NCBI RefSeq assembly: GCF_019059575.1 | Contig: NW_024881981.1 | Coordinates: 372,001-436,000 of the forward strand | Length of the DNA: 64,000 bases | Direction of reading: 5' to 3' | Origin: Amphibalanus amphitrite | Lineage: Eukaryota > Arthropoda > Thecostraca > Balanomorpha > Balanidae | Part shown: positions 20,361 through 31,285 of the stretch, piece after piece | Layout: each line of letters starts with the position of its first letter | Numbering within the stretch: the stretch's first letter is position 1 | Program-made: the position numbers and the translations under genes | The notes under the pieces: generated by a model | What the model saw: only the letters and a program-made list of their open reading frames with translations | What the model was told of the DNA's origin: nothing | The model's database searches: none

Positions 20361-22646
20361 ATGCCTCTCGAACATTCACCGGTGTTACCGCGTCGACCTT
20401 CTGCATCTCTTCGAGACGACAAATCGGAGCAGAATCGCGCGCCAGATTCGTCACGAAACCTGATCCCCGACGCGGGGAACGACGCCACGGACTTCGCAAG
20501 CAGGGTTACCGCTGCTAGGGAAATTTCCTTTTTCTATGGAAATCAGCGAAGATCTAGGGATATATGGATTTCACACGAAATCTAGGGAAATACCACAAAC
20601 CCGAAAATTTGTTGTTTTTTCAACAATCGAAATCATTGTTGTCATGAATTATTCTTCCGCATGTCATATGAAATAAATATGAGAACAATTTTCACAAAAT
20701 CAGGTTTGATACTCTCGTTTTAAATACATAGGGGGTTAATTACATATGTATGCATGCATATATGATTCCTGCTAATTGCTATTATTTCAAAACAAACTGC
20801 TTCCATGCTTTGTATTGTCCATATCGGGTGCGGCTAATTTTTACATCAACGTTTTGTTTTTGCGCGATTTTTACAATTTCTAGCGCATTTCACTTCTTTA
20901 CGGTTAAACTGACGGCATGCGAAATAATGCATCGACTCGTCTCTTATCGCCAGCACTACCTATACGGTATAGTTTCCCGCGTCCCGCAACATGAACACAC
21001 CACAATTTACGATATACCACGCACTTATATTATACCATTACCACATACAGTAATTTGCTATATGCCTCATTAGACTCTCTTACGTTAACGTAACGAATGT
21101 AGTTAATTGCTGTTTACGACGCATCGACTATAACACGAATGGTTAAAATGAGGAAAGTACGTCAAAATCCAGGAAAATAACCGCATCTAGGGAAATGATT
21201 TTCAAAATAGGGAAATTTTTGTGAGAATCTGGGGAAACCAGCGAGACGCCAGCGGTAACGCTGTTCGCAAGTGGTGGAGACGGGCGAGACGGGGAAGGTA
21301 CAGAAAAACGTGCAGGTATGGATCAGGCCAAGGCTATATAAACCTATATAAAGGATCAGGCCACCAGCAAACCAGTCGGTAAGCTTGATGAAAGCATTTA
21401 CAAGTTATTTGGCCAGGAATCAGTTAGTTCCCTCTCTCGCTCATCCAGCGATACTGGCAGCGAGGGGGCAGTGTGCAAAGGGGGCCCTAACAAAGTTTGT
21501 GGTAACCCAGTCAAGGACGGTGAAACAGGAGTCCAATGCGACAGGTGCCATGATTGGTTTCACGGTGCCTGCCAGGGAATACAGAAGGCAGCACTTAGGG
21601 CCCTTGAGAGATTTGACACTCTTGCATGGCTGTGCTCAAAGTGTAAGTCGGACCTGAAAAGTAGGAAGGATCGTCCCCCAATGTTGGCTGCCCTTGAAAG
21701 TAAGATCGGACAGCTTGAAAAGATGATTATCAGGCACATGGAAGCGGTCGACAGCTCAGTCCAGGTTCAGGAGCAAACCATGAAGGAACATGCTCACCAG
21801 GTGGAAAAGTCCCTGCAGGAGTATGCAAAAAAGGCCAAAGAACAAGTCAAAGTTGTCGAACAGTCAGTCATGCAACACAAAGCTTCGTACGCTGACACTG
21901 TTAAGGGCACATGTAGCGAGATTGCGAATGTGGTGAAATCTCAGCTAGCCATGCTCCCCAAAGCAAATGAGGTTAGCGACAGGAAAAATGTGCAGGAGCT
22001 GTCAAAGGTGCTGGATGACCACTTGGACAAGGAGCGACGCAAAGCAAATGTTGTAATACACAATCTCCCTGAACAGGACGGCAGCACAGTGGGCGAAAGG
22101 TCGGCTAAAGACATGGCCCTCTTCACCACCATTCTGAAAGATGTCATGAAGATCCATGCTCCAGCATCAAAGTCATTCAGAGTTGGTAAGAAGTATGAGG
22201 GCAAGCCAAGGCTACTGATAGTTACTCTTGAAAATGCTGCTTGCAAACATGACATCCTGAAAGGGGCCCCCCAACTCCGACATTCCGAACAGTATGGGAA
22301 CATATATATCACCCCAGACCTCACCCAGAAAGAAAGGGAGACTGGCAAAAAGTTGAGAGCAGAAATGGCAGCTCGCAGAAAGGCTGGTGAAGCCAACTTG
22401 ACAATCAGAGGGGGGAAAATTGTACAGGTACCACCCACTGTCGTGGTGGAGGGAGGCAGTAGGGCTCCTGCTGTCCTCTCTAGTGGCAGTGGGGCACAAG
22501 CACAGGCAACATCTAATGGAGAGGCTCAAAGTAGAGAATCTACACGCGCCCCAGCTGTCCCCGGTGGTGACGGCGGGGCACAGGCTGTGCAACGACCACT
22601 CACCACCCCAACACAGGCCAGTTCTGCCCCTGCTGCGCAGAAGTGA
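20361..22646 (+). pseudogene. LINE ORF1: PHD finger, coiled coil, RNA-binding protein, interrupted
   Basis: The frame begins at the ATG at 20361 and runs open to the hAT insertion at 20501. Leaving out that element and one copy of its duplication, it continues in the same frame at 21272. It reaches a second in-frame ATG at 21318, then a TAA at 21339-21341 in a 33-bp segment bounded by repeats of GATCAGGCC, and is open from 21342 to the UGA at 22644. The intact part holds a C4HC3 PHD-like finger (about 21472-21650: CKGGPNKVC, CDRCHDWFHGAC, WLCSKC). It continues with a coiled coil (about 21690-21900) and a region like the RNA-binding part of CR1/L2 ORF1 (RRKANVVIHNLPEQDG to TQKERETGKKLRAEMAARRK). 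No ATG lies between 21342 and the finger, so this copy probably makes no normal ORF1 protein. Confidence 0.85.
20501..21263. mobile_element. hAT-type MITE inserted in LINE ORF1
   Basis: The termini are CAGGGTTACCGCTG and, reversed, CAGCGTTACCGCTG. Exact 8-bp duplications TTCGCAAG lie at 20493-20500 and 21264-21271. Inside, a CTAGGGAAAT-like motif recurs near both ends (20514, 20555, 20580, 21186, 21210), probably transposase-binding subterminal repeats. The 763-bp element encodes nothing recognisable. Its insertion point falls between the second and third base of a codon of LINE ORF1. Confidence 0.88.
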
Positions 22647-22650
22647 CTAG
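22644..22650 (+). promoter_or_regulatory. Candidate UGA-CUAG stop-codon readthrough site in the LINE
   Basis: The only stop between ORF1 and ORF2 is TGA followed directly by CTAG. UGA-CUAG is the established leaky-stop context in animal readthrough genes. The frame continues without interruption on both sides. Confidence 0.65.
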
Positions 22651-25502
22651 GTCAGCCTCCAGCTAGCCACAAGCCCAGGAGTCTGTGTGTGTTATACACA
22701 AATGCTGACCAGTTCGTGAGTAAGCGGGATGACATGTGCATGCTCATCTGTAATGACGAGCCTGATCTGATTATGGTAACAGAGACAATTCCCAAGGCCC
22801 AAAAAGTTCCCATAGCCCCCGCTCTCCTCAACATACCTGGGTACACACTCTACACCAATTTCTCGCTATCATCTCCTAATCTTGGATGCAGCGGCATAAG
22901 AGGAGTATGCATCTACGCAGCTGATTATCTCAGGGTGTCAGAAGTCTCTCTCAGCTCATCGTCAGTGGAACATGTGTGGCTTAGACTGTCACTGATTGGG
23001 AGTGACTGTCTGCTGCTGGGATGTGTTTACCGCAGTCCGTCAAGATCTGATGAAGAGCATGCCACTCACCTGGGTCAGCTCATTCGACAGGCAAGTTCGA
23101 TGTCCTACTCGCATCTGGTGATTGTAGGAGATTTCAACTTTCCCCAGATCAATTGGGAAACTGAAGCATCCAACGCACCTGACACCCATCTTTCACAAAC
23201 TTTTCTCGACACGATACATGACTGCTTCCTTTTCCAGCACGTCCGCTCTCCTACTAGATTTCGATTGGGTGAAACTCCAAATGTACTGGACCTGGTGTTA
23301 ACCAACGAAGAAGGCATGATTCGTAATCTCGAGCACCTTCCTGGACTCGCCAGAAGCGATCATGTTGTCCTGAAATTTACTATTGTTTGCTATGCGGATG
23401 TGTGTACCTCACACCGCCCACCGATTCTACACATCAACTACGAGCGCCTTGCAGGTGTCCTGAGGTCACGAAACTGGGATGATATCAGAAACTTGGACCT
23501 GGAAGAAGCATACGAATCGTTCAAGTCGCAAATCACCGGAGACGTTGAAGACTGTTCGGTCAAGAGAAGCGCCCACTCCAGGAAGAACCTCTACATGAAT
23601 CGGGCGGCGATGCAGCTGAGAAAGAGGAAGCAGGTGCTGTGGGGCGTCTACCGTCAAACTCTCGACAACGTGGATCATGCCCGGTTTGTGAGGTGCAGAA
23701 ATCAGCTTAGGGGCCTGACGAGAAAACTTCGAAGGGACCACGAGTCAAAGCTGGCATCGAACCTCAGACAGAACCCCAAAGCATTTTGGAGGTACGCCAA
23801 CTCTAGGCTGCGTACTAGGTGCCGTGTTGAAGACCTGATGGATGACAACGGTGAGCTTGTGTCCAGCAACCGAGCAAAAGCTGAAGTACTAAGCAGGTTC
23901 TTCTCCAGCGTCTACACCTCAGAGGGAGCTGAGCCTCCCCCAGCTCTGCCATGCAACTTCCAGGGACCCCCACTGGTTGACGTGGATGTATCGCCACAGA
24001 AAGTTGAGGCTAAGCTGGCGGTCTTGAAGCCAACTAGCTCGCCAGGGCCGGATGCTATTCATCCCCGAGTGCTCCGCGAGTCTGCAGGCCCCCTGTCCGT
24101 ACCCTTGAGTTTGCTATTTGCAAAATCACTGGAAGCAGGAAGTCTCCCCTCTGATTGGAAGATTGGCGAAGTAGTCCCCATATACAAGAAAGGCGACCGC
24201 AGAAACCCCGCGAGCTACCGACCAGTGAGCCTTACCTCCATTCCGTCAAAGGTGCTCGAGTCCATCATTCGCGACCATCTTCTTCAACACTTCACGGACA
24301 GTGGCCTGCTGCATGCGGCTCAGCACGGATTTCTCCCGAGGAGATCATGTTCCAGTCAGCTACTGGAGGTGATGGAAGATTGGAGTGCTGCATTGGAAGA
24401 TGGTGACCCAGTTGATGTCGTATACCTCGACTTCGCCAAAGCCTTCGACTCGGTGCCGCATCAGCGACTCCTCAGTAAGCTGCGCGCTTATGGAGTCGGG
24501 GGGAAGCTGCTGAGTTGGATTGAGGCTTTCCTTGTTGGTCGTACTCAGAGGGTTGTGCTGCAGGGATCGAGGTCTGACTGGGTCCCCGTCACCAGCGGTA
24601 TCCCCCAGGGATCTGTCCTTGGTCCCGCCCTCTTCACGATTTTCGTCAATGACATGCCCCAGCAAGTGTCGAGCTGTGTCAAGCTGTTTGCAGACGACAC
24701 AAAACTCTACCGTCGTGTGACAGGTGACCCTGCCGGCCTTCAAGCTGACATCAACGCTCTGGTCAACTGGTCGAAGAAGTGGCTGTTGCCCTTCAATGTG
24801 TCGAAGTGCAAAGTGATGCATGTCGGAGGTCTGAATCCTGAGCACACATACTTACTGGATAACGCCGCGATTGAGAGCGTGAGCGAAGAGAGGGATCTGG
24901 GCATCATTATCGACGAGAACCTGAAGTTCCACCAACAAACTGCTGCTGCCATTGCAAAAGCGACCCAGATGTTGGCTGTTGTGAGGCGCTCATTTGCTAC
25001 CCTCGACGTGATCACGCTGCCTCTGCTGTACAAGTCTGTGGTGAGACCGTTCCTCGAGTACGGCAACATTGTATGGGGGCCATTTGGCAGAGTCAACCAG
25101 AAACGGTTGGAGCGGGTACAACGTCGAGCGACTCGCATGGTTGACACCATCAGACATCTCCCATACACCGAGCGTCTGCGCCGTCTCGACATACCGTCGC
25201 TGTACTATCGTCGTCGCCGAGGGGACATGGTGACAGTGTTTCAGCTGTTCCATGGTGGCATGTCAGTGGATCCTGAAGCGCTTCCGACCAGACACAGCTC
25301 CGACCGCACAAGGGGACATCAGTGGAAGCTGCAGAAACCGAACGCAAGAACGCTCACGAGGAGGAACACCTTCAGCACAAGAGTCGTGAATGACTGGAAC
25401 TCTCTGCCAGCTTCTGTAGTGTCTGCCACCAGCGTCAATCAGTTCAAGGCCAGGCTGGACGAACACTGGAAAAGCCTGAAGTATGACATTCCATACCCAT
25501 AA
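22647..25502 (+). CDS. LINE ORF2: APE endonuclease and reverse transcriptase
   Basis: This is an open frame of 951 codons directly after the ORF1 stop and in the same frame. The endonuclease domain starts around 22689 (LYTNADQFVSKRDD) and includes GDFNFPQINWE (about 23128) and the SDHVVLKF motif (about 23356). The reverse transcriptase has SPGPDAIHPRVLRE, PIYKKGDRRNPASYRPVSLT, YLDFAKAFDSVPHQRL, GIPQGSVLGPALF and the catalytic FADD at 24687-24698. No RNase H domain follows. The first ATG in frame is 22734, past the Asn of the first endonuclease motif. So a normal start there would delete part of the active site; readthrough of the UGA or re-initiation at a non-AUG codon is more plausible. No frameshift or stop occurs in the domains, so the enzyme may be recent or active. 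Confidence 0.9.
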   Translation, partial: LGQPPASHKPRSLCVLYTNADQFVSKRDDMCMLICNDEPDLIMVTETIPKAQKVPIAPALLNIPGYTLYTNFSLSSPNLGCSGIRGVCIYAADYLRVSEVSLSSSSVEHVWLRLSLIGSDCLLLGCVYRSPSRSDEEHATHLGQLIRQASSMSYSHLVIVGDFNFPQINWETEASNAPDTHLSQTFLDTIHDCFLFQHVRSPTRFRLGETPNVLDLVLTNEEGMIRNLEHLPGLARSDHVVLKFTIVCYADVCTSHRPPILHINYERLAGVLRSRNWDDIRNLDLEEAYESFKSQITGDVEDCSVKRSAHSRKNLYMNRAAMQLRKRKQVLWGVYRQTLDNVDHARFVRCRNQLRGLTRKLRRDHESKLASNLRQNPKAFWRYANSRLRTRCRVEDLMDDNGELVSSNRAKAEVLSRFFSSVYTSEGAEPPPALPCNFQGPPLVDVDVSPQKVEAKLAVLKPTSSPGPDAIHPRVLRESAGPLSVPLSLLFAKSLEAGSLPSDWKIGEVVPIYKKGDRRNPASYRPVSLTSIPSKVLESIIRDHLLQHFTDSGLLHAAQHGFLPRRSCSSQLLEVMEDWSAALEDGDPVDVVYLDFAKAFDSVPHQRLLSKLRAYGVGGKLLSWIEAFLVGRTQRVVLQGSRSDWVPVTSGIPQGSVLGPALFTIFVNDMPQQVSSCVKLFADDTKLYRRVTGDPAGLQADINALVNWSKKWLLPFNVSKCKVMHVGGLNPEHTYLLDNAAIESVSEERDLGIIIDENLKFHQQTAAAIAKATQMLAVVRRSFATLDVITLPLLYKSVVRPFLEYGNIVWGPFGRVNQKRLERVQRRATRMVDTIRHLPYTERLRRLDIPSLYYRRRRGDMVTVFQLFHGGMSVDPEALPTRHSSDRTRGHQWKLQKPNARTLTRRNTFSTRVVNDWNSLPASVVSATSVNQFKARLDEHWKSLKYDIPYP

Positions 25503-25585
25503 GAGCCCAGACTGTCCTAGTCCTAGAGCTCGATGAGAACGGGATCTCCAGGCCAAGTGGCCTTTTCCCTCCCGATCACTGTGAA

Positions 25586-25607
25586 GGTAAGGTAAGGTAA
25601 GGTAAGG
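25586..25607 (+). repeat. (GGTAA)n 3' tail of the LINE
   Basis: Four tandem copies of AGGTA/GGTAA end the element, matching the short repeat tails of CR1/L2-type LINEs. Confidence 0.8.
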
Positions 25608-25610
25608 TTT

Positions 25611-26339
25611 GAAATATGCTACGAACATCGAATATACGCAATATTTAACAAAAGATAAAAATAAACTGGTTATTTCATATATTTGTTCTTCTTTGAAGAC
25701 CCTATTTTTTCGTATTTGGCATTTTTTTCAAGCCACGTGATCAAAGTGTCTACCAATGCAATTGCATTTATACCAGCCTTGCTCGTTTGTTGCAAGGCCG
25801 TATAAGTTTGTTGTGTTGTTGGCTGCGTTGGTTGTTTGCAGTGTAAGTGTGGCAGGCAGAGCACATTGCGTTTTTGTTGTTTTCTCATTCGTTTGTTTGA
25901 TTGTTTGTTTGTGCTCGTTTGTTTTTCTTTTTTTGGATAAACAGTTTTGGATAGTTGTTTGGCTTGGATTTATAGGGAGCAACTTTGTACGTGGAAAAGT
26001 TAAAATGATTTTTGATTGCACCCAAGGCATGGTGATGGTGTAAGACTGAGTCTGACTGAGTCCTGGCCGTGTTTCCATTGCCATGGTGTTGGGCTTAAGA
26101 TCAGAGTTCTGCTCGCCCCCCGTTTATTTATCAGCAGGCTGCGAGCATGCTGCTACTTCTTGGCTCATCATTGATCTAATTCAAGTGGTCTATTCATTAG
26201 ACCAATGAGAGGCCAAGAAACGCCAGCAATAACTTCCTAATGGGAAAAACTGACAGCACGCTGATATAAAAACATTGACCAAACAGTGCCCTGGTTTACC
26301 AAATTTGAACAATTATTTTTTCTTAACTGCTGATTAAAA
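25611..26339. other. Intergenic sequence with a GTTT-rich simple repeat
   Basis: A GTTTGTTT/GATTGTTTG-rich tract runs at about 25880-25930. Nothing gene-like is supported. Confidence 0.45.
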
Positions 26340-26347
26340 GACAAAAG

Positions 26348-26909
26348 TTAATGGATACCTGGACATGCTGCACAATGATTGTTGACAAGATCATGAAATG
26401 CAGACCACAAGAAGCCACCAGTTGGCTGTTGTGGGCCGGAAGCTATGGAGTCACAAATATCGGACGAGCGGTGTGTTCGAGGCTGACGGAAGCCAGCGAG
26501 GGCAGGGCAACGGAGCAGCACGTGCTCCAGCACATCAGTCTCTTCTCGGCACATGGCACAGAGCGCCGCAGGGCACCGCTTGTCTGGGCACTGGCACGCC
26601 GCGGAGTGGAGACAGCCGATTCGGTGCAGAGTACTGGAGCGAGCGGCCCCAGTGGCCCGCCCATGCACCGAAACGGCGTCCTCTCGGTCCTCTCCGGGGA
26701 TAGGGAGCGGCGGCGTGCTCCCGAGTAGTGGCTTGAATAGTGACTCGGACCAGTTGTCGCGCCATTGACGCGAGGCCGCACAATGAACCGCCCGGGTCAG
26801 CGAGCGGTCGTTTGAAGGCAGGGCCTGCAGGGCGGCTGCTTGTTTAGCCAGGTCGTTCGCGATCTCATTCTCGATACCGCAGTGGGCAGGAACCCACCGC
26901 AGTATTACT
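26348..26909 (-). pseudogene. 5'-truncated non-LTR retrotransposon, RNase H end and C-terminal CCHC-like motif
   Basis: The minus strand reads, without a break, from the end of an RNase H domain (LRWVPAHCGIENEIANDLAKQ, about 26903-26840) to a terminal zinc-knuckle-like motif (CAMCREETDVLEHVLLRCPAL, about 26560-26500) and a TAA at 26350-26348. This is the C-terminal end of an ORF2 from an I, R1 or Loa-type LINE, a different clade from the CR1-like element nearby. A stop immediately upstream of the open part marks the 5' truncation. It is a dead-on-arrival copy with little decay. Confidence 0.85.
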
Positions 26910-26930
26910 TAAGGACGCTTGGCGACGTTC

Positions 26931-27733
26931 AACAAGGTCTTTCATACTTATCTTCTCCACGCCGAGGGTTGAGGCCTCACCTGGGCGGCCGCTCCTCCGA
27001 TGAGTAGACTGACTCATGGCGGCTCGCCAGTTCCAGCACGCGACGACCGGGGCGAGAACATCAATTCAATGTACCCTGCCACTGGCCACGTCCCAGTCGT
27101 CTAGTTTCCGTGGGATAAGCGATCTCTAGTTGGCGTGTATCGCCACGTTAAGCGGCAGCACCGTTCACAGGAGTTGCAGGTGGCGCCAGCAGTGTGGCAG
27201 GGTGCCGGATCTGCGACGCACGCAGCCTCAGTGCAGTTGGCGGCAGCCGGCACACGCCGGCTGAATTCTCGATCTGTCCGCTGGACTGTGCTCCTAAGTG
27301 CCTTCTCACTGCCTTTTGCCGACAGCCTACATGACACCTACATCGATCGTCAGAGTTTACTTTCCTCGTGGTCAAAATGCCAGGGCCTACGCTACTTCTG
27401 AAGGAGTCTTTTGGTGGCATCTTCCTCACCTTCCTTGGAGATCCTGTAGGGAACATTCTAGGTCGTGGACGACGCTGTGTGCACTGTGCGGACTCTGCTG
27501 TTATAATTTTGAAGCCAATTCGTTTTTTAATGCACATTACACAGTCAGCTCAGTTCAGACACCAGTCTCGCTTTTGGCATCTAGCTTCGAGCTCGGAACA
27601 TATTTTGACCATCGTTTTTTTTTGTGCTTCGTGTCGTGATATTGTCTTCTAACGAACGCTCTGGTACCTACCTTTCAGAAATATCAGAAAATTACTATTT
27701 GAAAGAACAGCGGCGTCGTCTCTTCAACGCACC
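26931..27733. other. Upstream region of PPT1
   Basis: It contains the PPT1 promoter and 5' UTR. The sequence just before the ATG is AACGCACC. No TATA box was identified. Open frames on the minus strand here are short and have no recognisable motif. Confidence 0.45.
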
Positions 27734-30605
27734 ATGACTTTGGCGGTGATTGTAGCGGCATTTCTGCTGGTAACGGCAGTGTCGGCAAAGGAGCCAACTC
27801 CAGTCGTCATGTGGCACGGCATGGGTGAGCTCTCTGCTTAATCACAGCTTCTCGCACTCAGTTCTAACGTAGATTGTATTTATGCTCCCGAGTGCCCTTT
27901 ACAAGCACCGTTCTACGGTTCACTCATAAAATGACCAGATGAAAGTCATTTGAAAAATGACGTGAAAAAAATTGATCCTCAGATAATACTGATATGATTA
28001 GTTATATTGCTGAAAGAAATGCATGCCTTAGACCATTTTTGAGAGCCTTTGCGTGGCACCCATCGAGCCTTACAATTTTTCGTTGAGATCAGGAGAGAAT
28101 GTATCCATTCACCGTTATTAGAACACATTCAGCAAGACATCTCTAATTCCATATGTTTGAGAATTAATGCTTCTAGCTACATTTGTGCTGCTGGTTTTGA
28201 CGTGTGCATATTTGTTTGTGCATAATGTCAATATTTTGTTTGTTTTCATCTTTAGGAGACTCCTGCTGCCTTCCATTCAGCATGGGTGCCATCAAGGAGG
28301 AATTGGAAAAGCAGGTAGCTGGCGTGTATGTGCGCTCACTGGAAATCGGCTCCAGTGTTATCCAAGTGAGTCTCAGATATTTTATTTATTGAGCTGTTGA
28401 GGGTAGTGATGCCACTCACGGCATTTTCGCAACAGTTGATTCAGTGCAGCTGTATAGCGGAATCATGGTATGTAGGGATTAGGGAACCATAAAAAGTTAC
28501 GTCCGATACAGATAATTATGACAGCTAAATATGGCACCTCATGAGAAATTATCTCCTCAGGATACCCTGAACGGCTTTTTCATGCCGATCGACGCCCAAG
28601 TGGAGGAGGCCTGTCAGAAGATCGCTGCTGATGAGAGCCTCCAGGGAGGCTACAACGCCATGGGCTTCTCCCAGGGAGGACAGTTTTTGTGAGTCCAGTA
28701 GAGAGCAGAGAAAAACTGTCACTGTGGCTACGATCAGAGGATCAGTAGGCTAGGACGTGTAGTGTACATATCAACAACAGCAGGTTTTGAAGTAAAGCCA
28801 GTTTGCAACGGGGCGAAGTAAGAGCAAGTGCTAAGCGCTAAGTGGACTTTGTTTTGCACTATGCAGATCCTGACTCATTTAGATTATGCAGCGCACTTCG
28901 ATAACTTCTAAAATGCCGGTTGTGTGTTTGTGTGTGTGTGGGGGGGGGGGAGGGGGGAGTGGAGCGAATGCCGGATATTTTAACAACTACCCAGCCCAGA
29001 GAGATTTGGCTATACAACAAAGCTGCGCTTCTGGTTTAGTTGAATTTTGATTCGTTTACTTGTGCATTAGAAATGAATTGGCTGTTGCCCACGCCCTGAT
29101 TTATGTGTCCTTGACCTGTCGCATGCCCCATCAGGCGGGCGGTGGCGCAGCGGTGTCCCAGCCCTCCGATGAAGAACCTCATCACGTTCGGTGGCCAGCA
29201 CCAGGGCGTGTTCGGACTACCGCACTGCCTCGGTACCAAAGGCGTGTGCGAGGTCGTCAAGAAGCTGCTTGACTACGGAGCATACGAAAGGTAACCTGTA
29301 ATCTCAGTTGGGTTACCCTCCATTTATCTCCAGTTATATGCCTCTCTTCCTAATCTTTATTTCTGTCTATCTGAAAAATACACATGCAGTAAGTAGGCTG
29401 CTTGACATGTTTTTTTTTTCGCCGCGCTGCGTTTACGTAATCTTACGTTCCTCTATCCGTTCTGCTCCTGATTTTCAGTTTCGTGCAGTCTCATCTGGTG
29501 CAGGCCCAGTACTGGCACGACCCCCTCAAACAGCAGCAGTATGTCGAGGTGTCCCAGTTCCTCGCCGACATCAACAACGAACGGGTGAGCTGAATCTGCT
29601 GTCCAGTCCAGCCTGGACTGGAGAGAAAACGTTGGATGCGTTTTCTCGCATTGTATTATCACCGTTTTGATGTACAGCTTCTCGTAGTATACACTATACA
29701 GGTGGTATATTCGCTCAGGTAGTTTGAGGAAATATGGTGGAAAACTGCCTATATTTGATGATTGAAATTCATATTATATTTATCAGTTAGCGGATGCTAG
29801 TTGTTATTCCACGTTACAGAGAACGTTGCGCTTCCTATAGTTTGAGTCGTCACTGATTTTTTCTTCTTTTTTTTGTGGCGTATCTGAACGCATCATCTAA
29901 AACCGTCGTTTTCCTGCAGGATGTGAAGAACGAGACGTACAAGGAGAACCTGAACAAGCTGGAGAACCTGGTGCTGGTGATGTTCTCCAACGACACGATG
30001 GTGGTGCCGCGCGAGTCCTCCCACTTTGGCTTCTACGCCCTGGGCCAGGACCAGGTGGTGGTGCCGCTGCAGCAGACTCCGATCTACACTGAGGTGAGTG
30101 CACCGGGTTGCTGCCAGGGTGGAGCGTTACTCCGCTCAGCTGCCGTCTTTACAGTCAGACCAGTAATAAGAACCGATCTTTGTGATACAACCTTTCCTCT
30201 AGGGGCTTATGGCCTATGATGAAAACTTTACTGGTGCCCTGAAGTGATTATCGTTATTCAGTTTGGCAGCTGCACAGCGGGGTCTAAGGACGGTCGAGAT
30301 GCAGCTTGGTGGTGCTTCCCAGGCCTCAATCATCATCACGCCTCTTCTCTTAATCACCTGTGTCCCAGTCGGTCGCCACTCACCAGTCCCCTCTACTCAT
30401 CACCAGTCCTGCTTTCTCACCTCACCCGTCCTACCCCCTGACTGAGTCATCTGACTTCTGACGGAACCACCACCGACAGGACTACTTGGGCCTGAAGCAG
30501 CTGGACGCGGACGGCAAGCTGACGATGCTGGAGACGGAGGGCGACCACCTGCAGTTCAGCATTGACTGGCTGGTGGAGAACATCGTCAACGTGTATCTCA
30601 AGTAG
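27734..30605 (+). CDS. PPT1: Palmitoyl-protein thioesterase 1, seven exons
   Basis: PPT1 removes thioester-linked fatty acids from S-acylated proteins in the lysosome. The exons are 27734-27824, 28256-28365, 28561-28688, 29135-29290, 29479-29584, 29920-30093 and 30480-30605, all with GT-AG borders and consistent phases. The product is 296 residues (human protein 306). Residues 1-18 are a signal peptide ([18 protein letters not shown]). The alpha/beta-hydrolase triad is Ser104 in GFSQGGQ, Asp222 in FSNDT and His278 in EGDHLQF. The spacing Asp-His (56) and Ser-Asp (118) equals the human enzyme. The oxyanion-side WHGMGDSCC motif and a likely N-glycosylation site (NET, residue 201) are present. 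Nothing is missing, so the gene looks functional. Confidence 0.96.
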
Positions 30606-31285
30606 GAGGTGCGACGACTTCTTGTTCTACCTGGGCATTCTGTGGGGACGGACCGTCTGCCATGGGTTGGGTCCGGTTGTTAAATATCACTGCTTCAGAC
30701 GGGCCACGAGTTACAAGTCACGGCTACGAATTCCCCGAGTGATTAAGTGCCTTTGCCTGTCTTTCTGACACATGCCGTCTGTTGGACACATACTAGTCCG
30801 TAGCCGCCTGCTCACCGGTCTCTGCGCCGGCCGCAGCCACCAGCGGACTCTGCTAGTGATCAGAGGCGTTCTTAGGGTGCCCTGGGAAACGACGAGCTTT
30901 TTATATACTCACCGATTAGCACTTATATACGTAAGAAAGAATGGATCAACAGTTTTTGGTGCTCGATTCTGCATGCGTAATTACCATTTTGCTTTTGTGC
31001 GAAGCCGAATAGTTCGAGAGCATTGTTCTCAAGGCTAGTAAGACAAATATTCCACTTCAGTTGTTTCGGGCTTTGGTATCTGCAGCGAACGAACGCGTGC
31101 TAGATGATTCAAGCTGCTTTATTTCTACTCTTTCTCACGCTTGCATAATATGCTGCGATGCAGTTACCTGTGATTCATTTTTTTTGTGCATGCCCTTGCG
31201 ATTTATTATAGTTGTAGTAGCTGCTCCTGTTGTCGCAACTCTGGGCATTTTTTGTTGATAAGCTGTAGTGTAAAGAATCATTAAA
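30606..31285 (+). terminator. PPT1 3' UTR with ATTAAA polyadenylation signal
   Basis: The first plausible signal after the stop is ATTAAA at 31280-31285, preceded by T-rich sequence. It gives a 3' UTR of about 700 bases. Confidence 0.5.

Larger units (their letters stand above)
20361..25607 (+). mobile_element. CR1-like non-LTR retrotransposon, nearly full length
   Basis: A two-ORF LINE. ORF1 (20361-22646) has a PHD-type zinc finger, coiled coil and RNA-binding-like region. ORF2 (22647-25502) has an APE endonuclease and a reverse transcriptase without RNase H. A short 3' UTR ends in a (GGTAA)n tail at about 25586-25607, the kind of short tandem tail seen in CR1/L2-type elements rather than poly(A). 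ORF1 is broken by a hAT insertion and by a 33-bp segment with a stop, while ORF2 is intact. ORF1 and ORF2 are in the same frame with a single UGA between them. The clade (CR1, L2 or a relative) is inferred from domain order and tail. Confidence 0.88.

Noticed and set aside
22689-22691. GTG as start codon of LINE ORF2
   Set aside because: The frame is open upstream to the ORF1 stop and a GTG start is not usual in animals; readthrough or re-initiation fits better.
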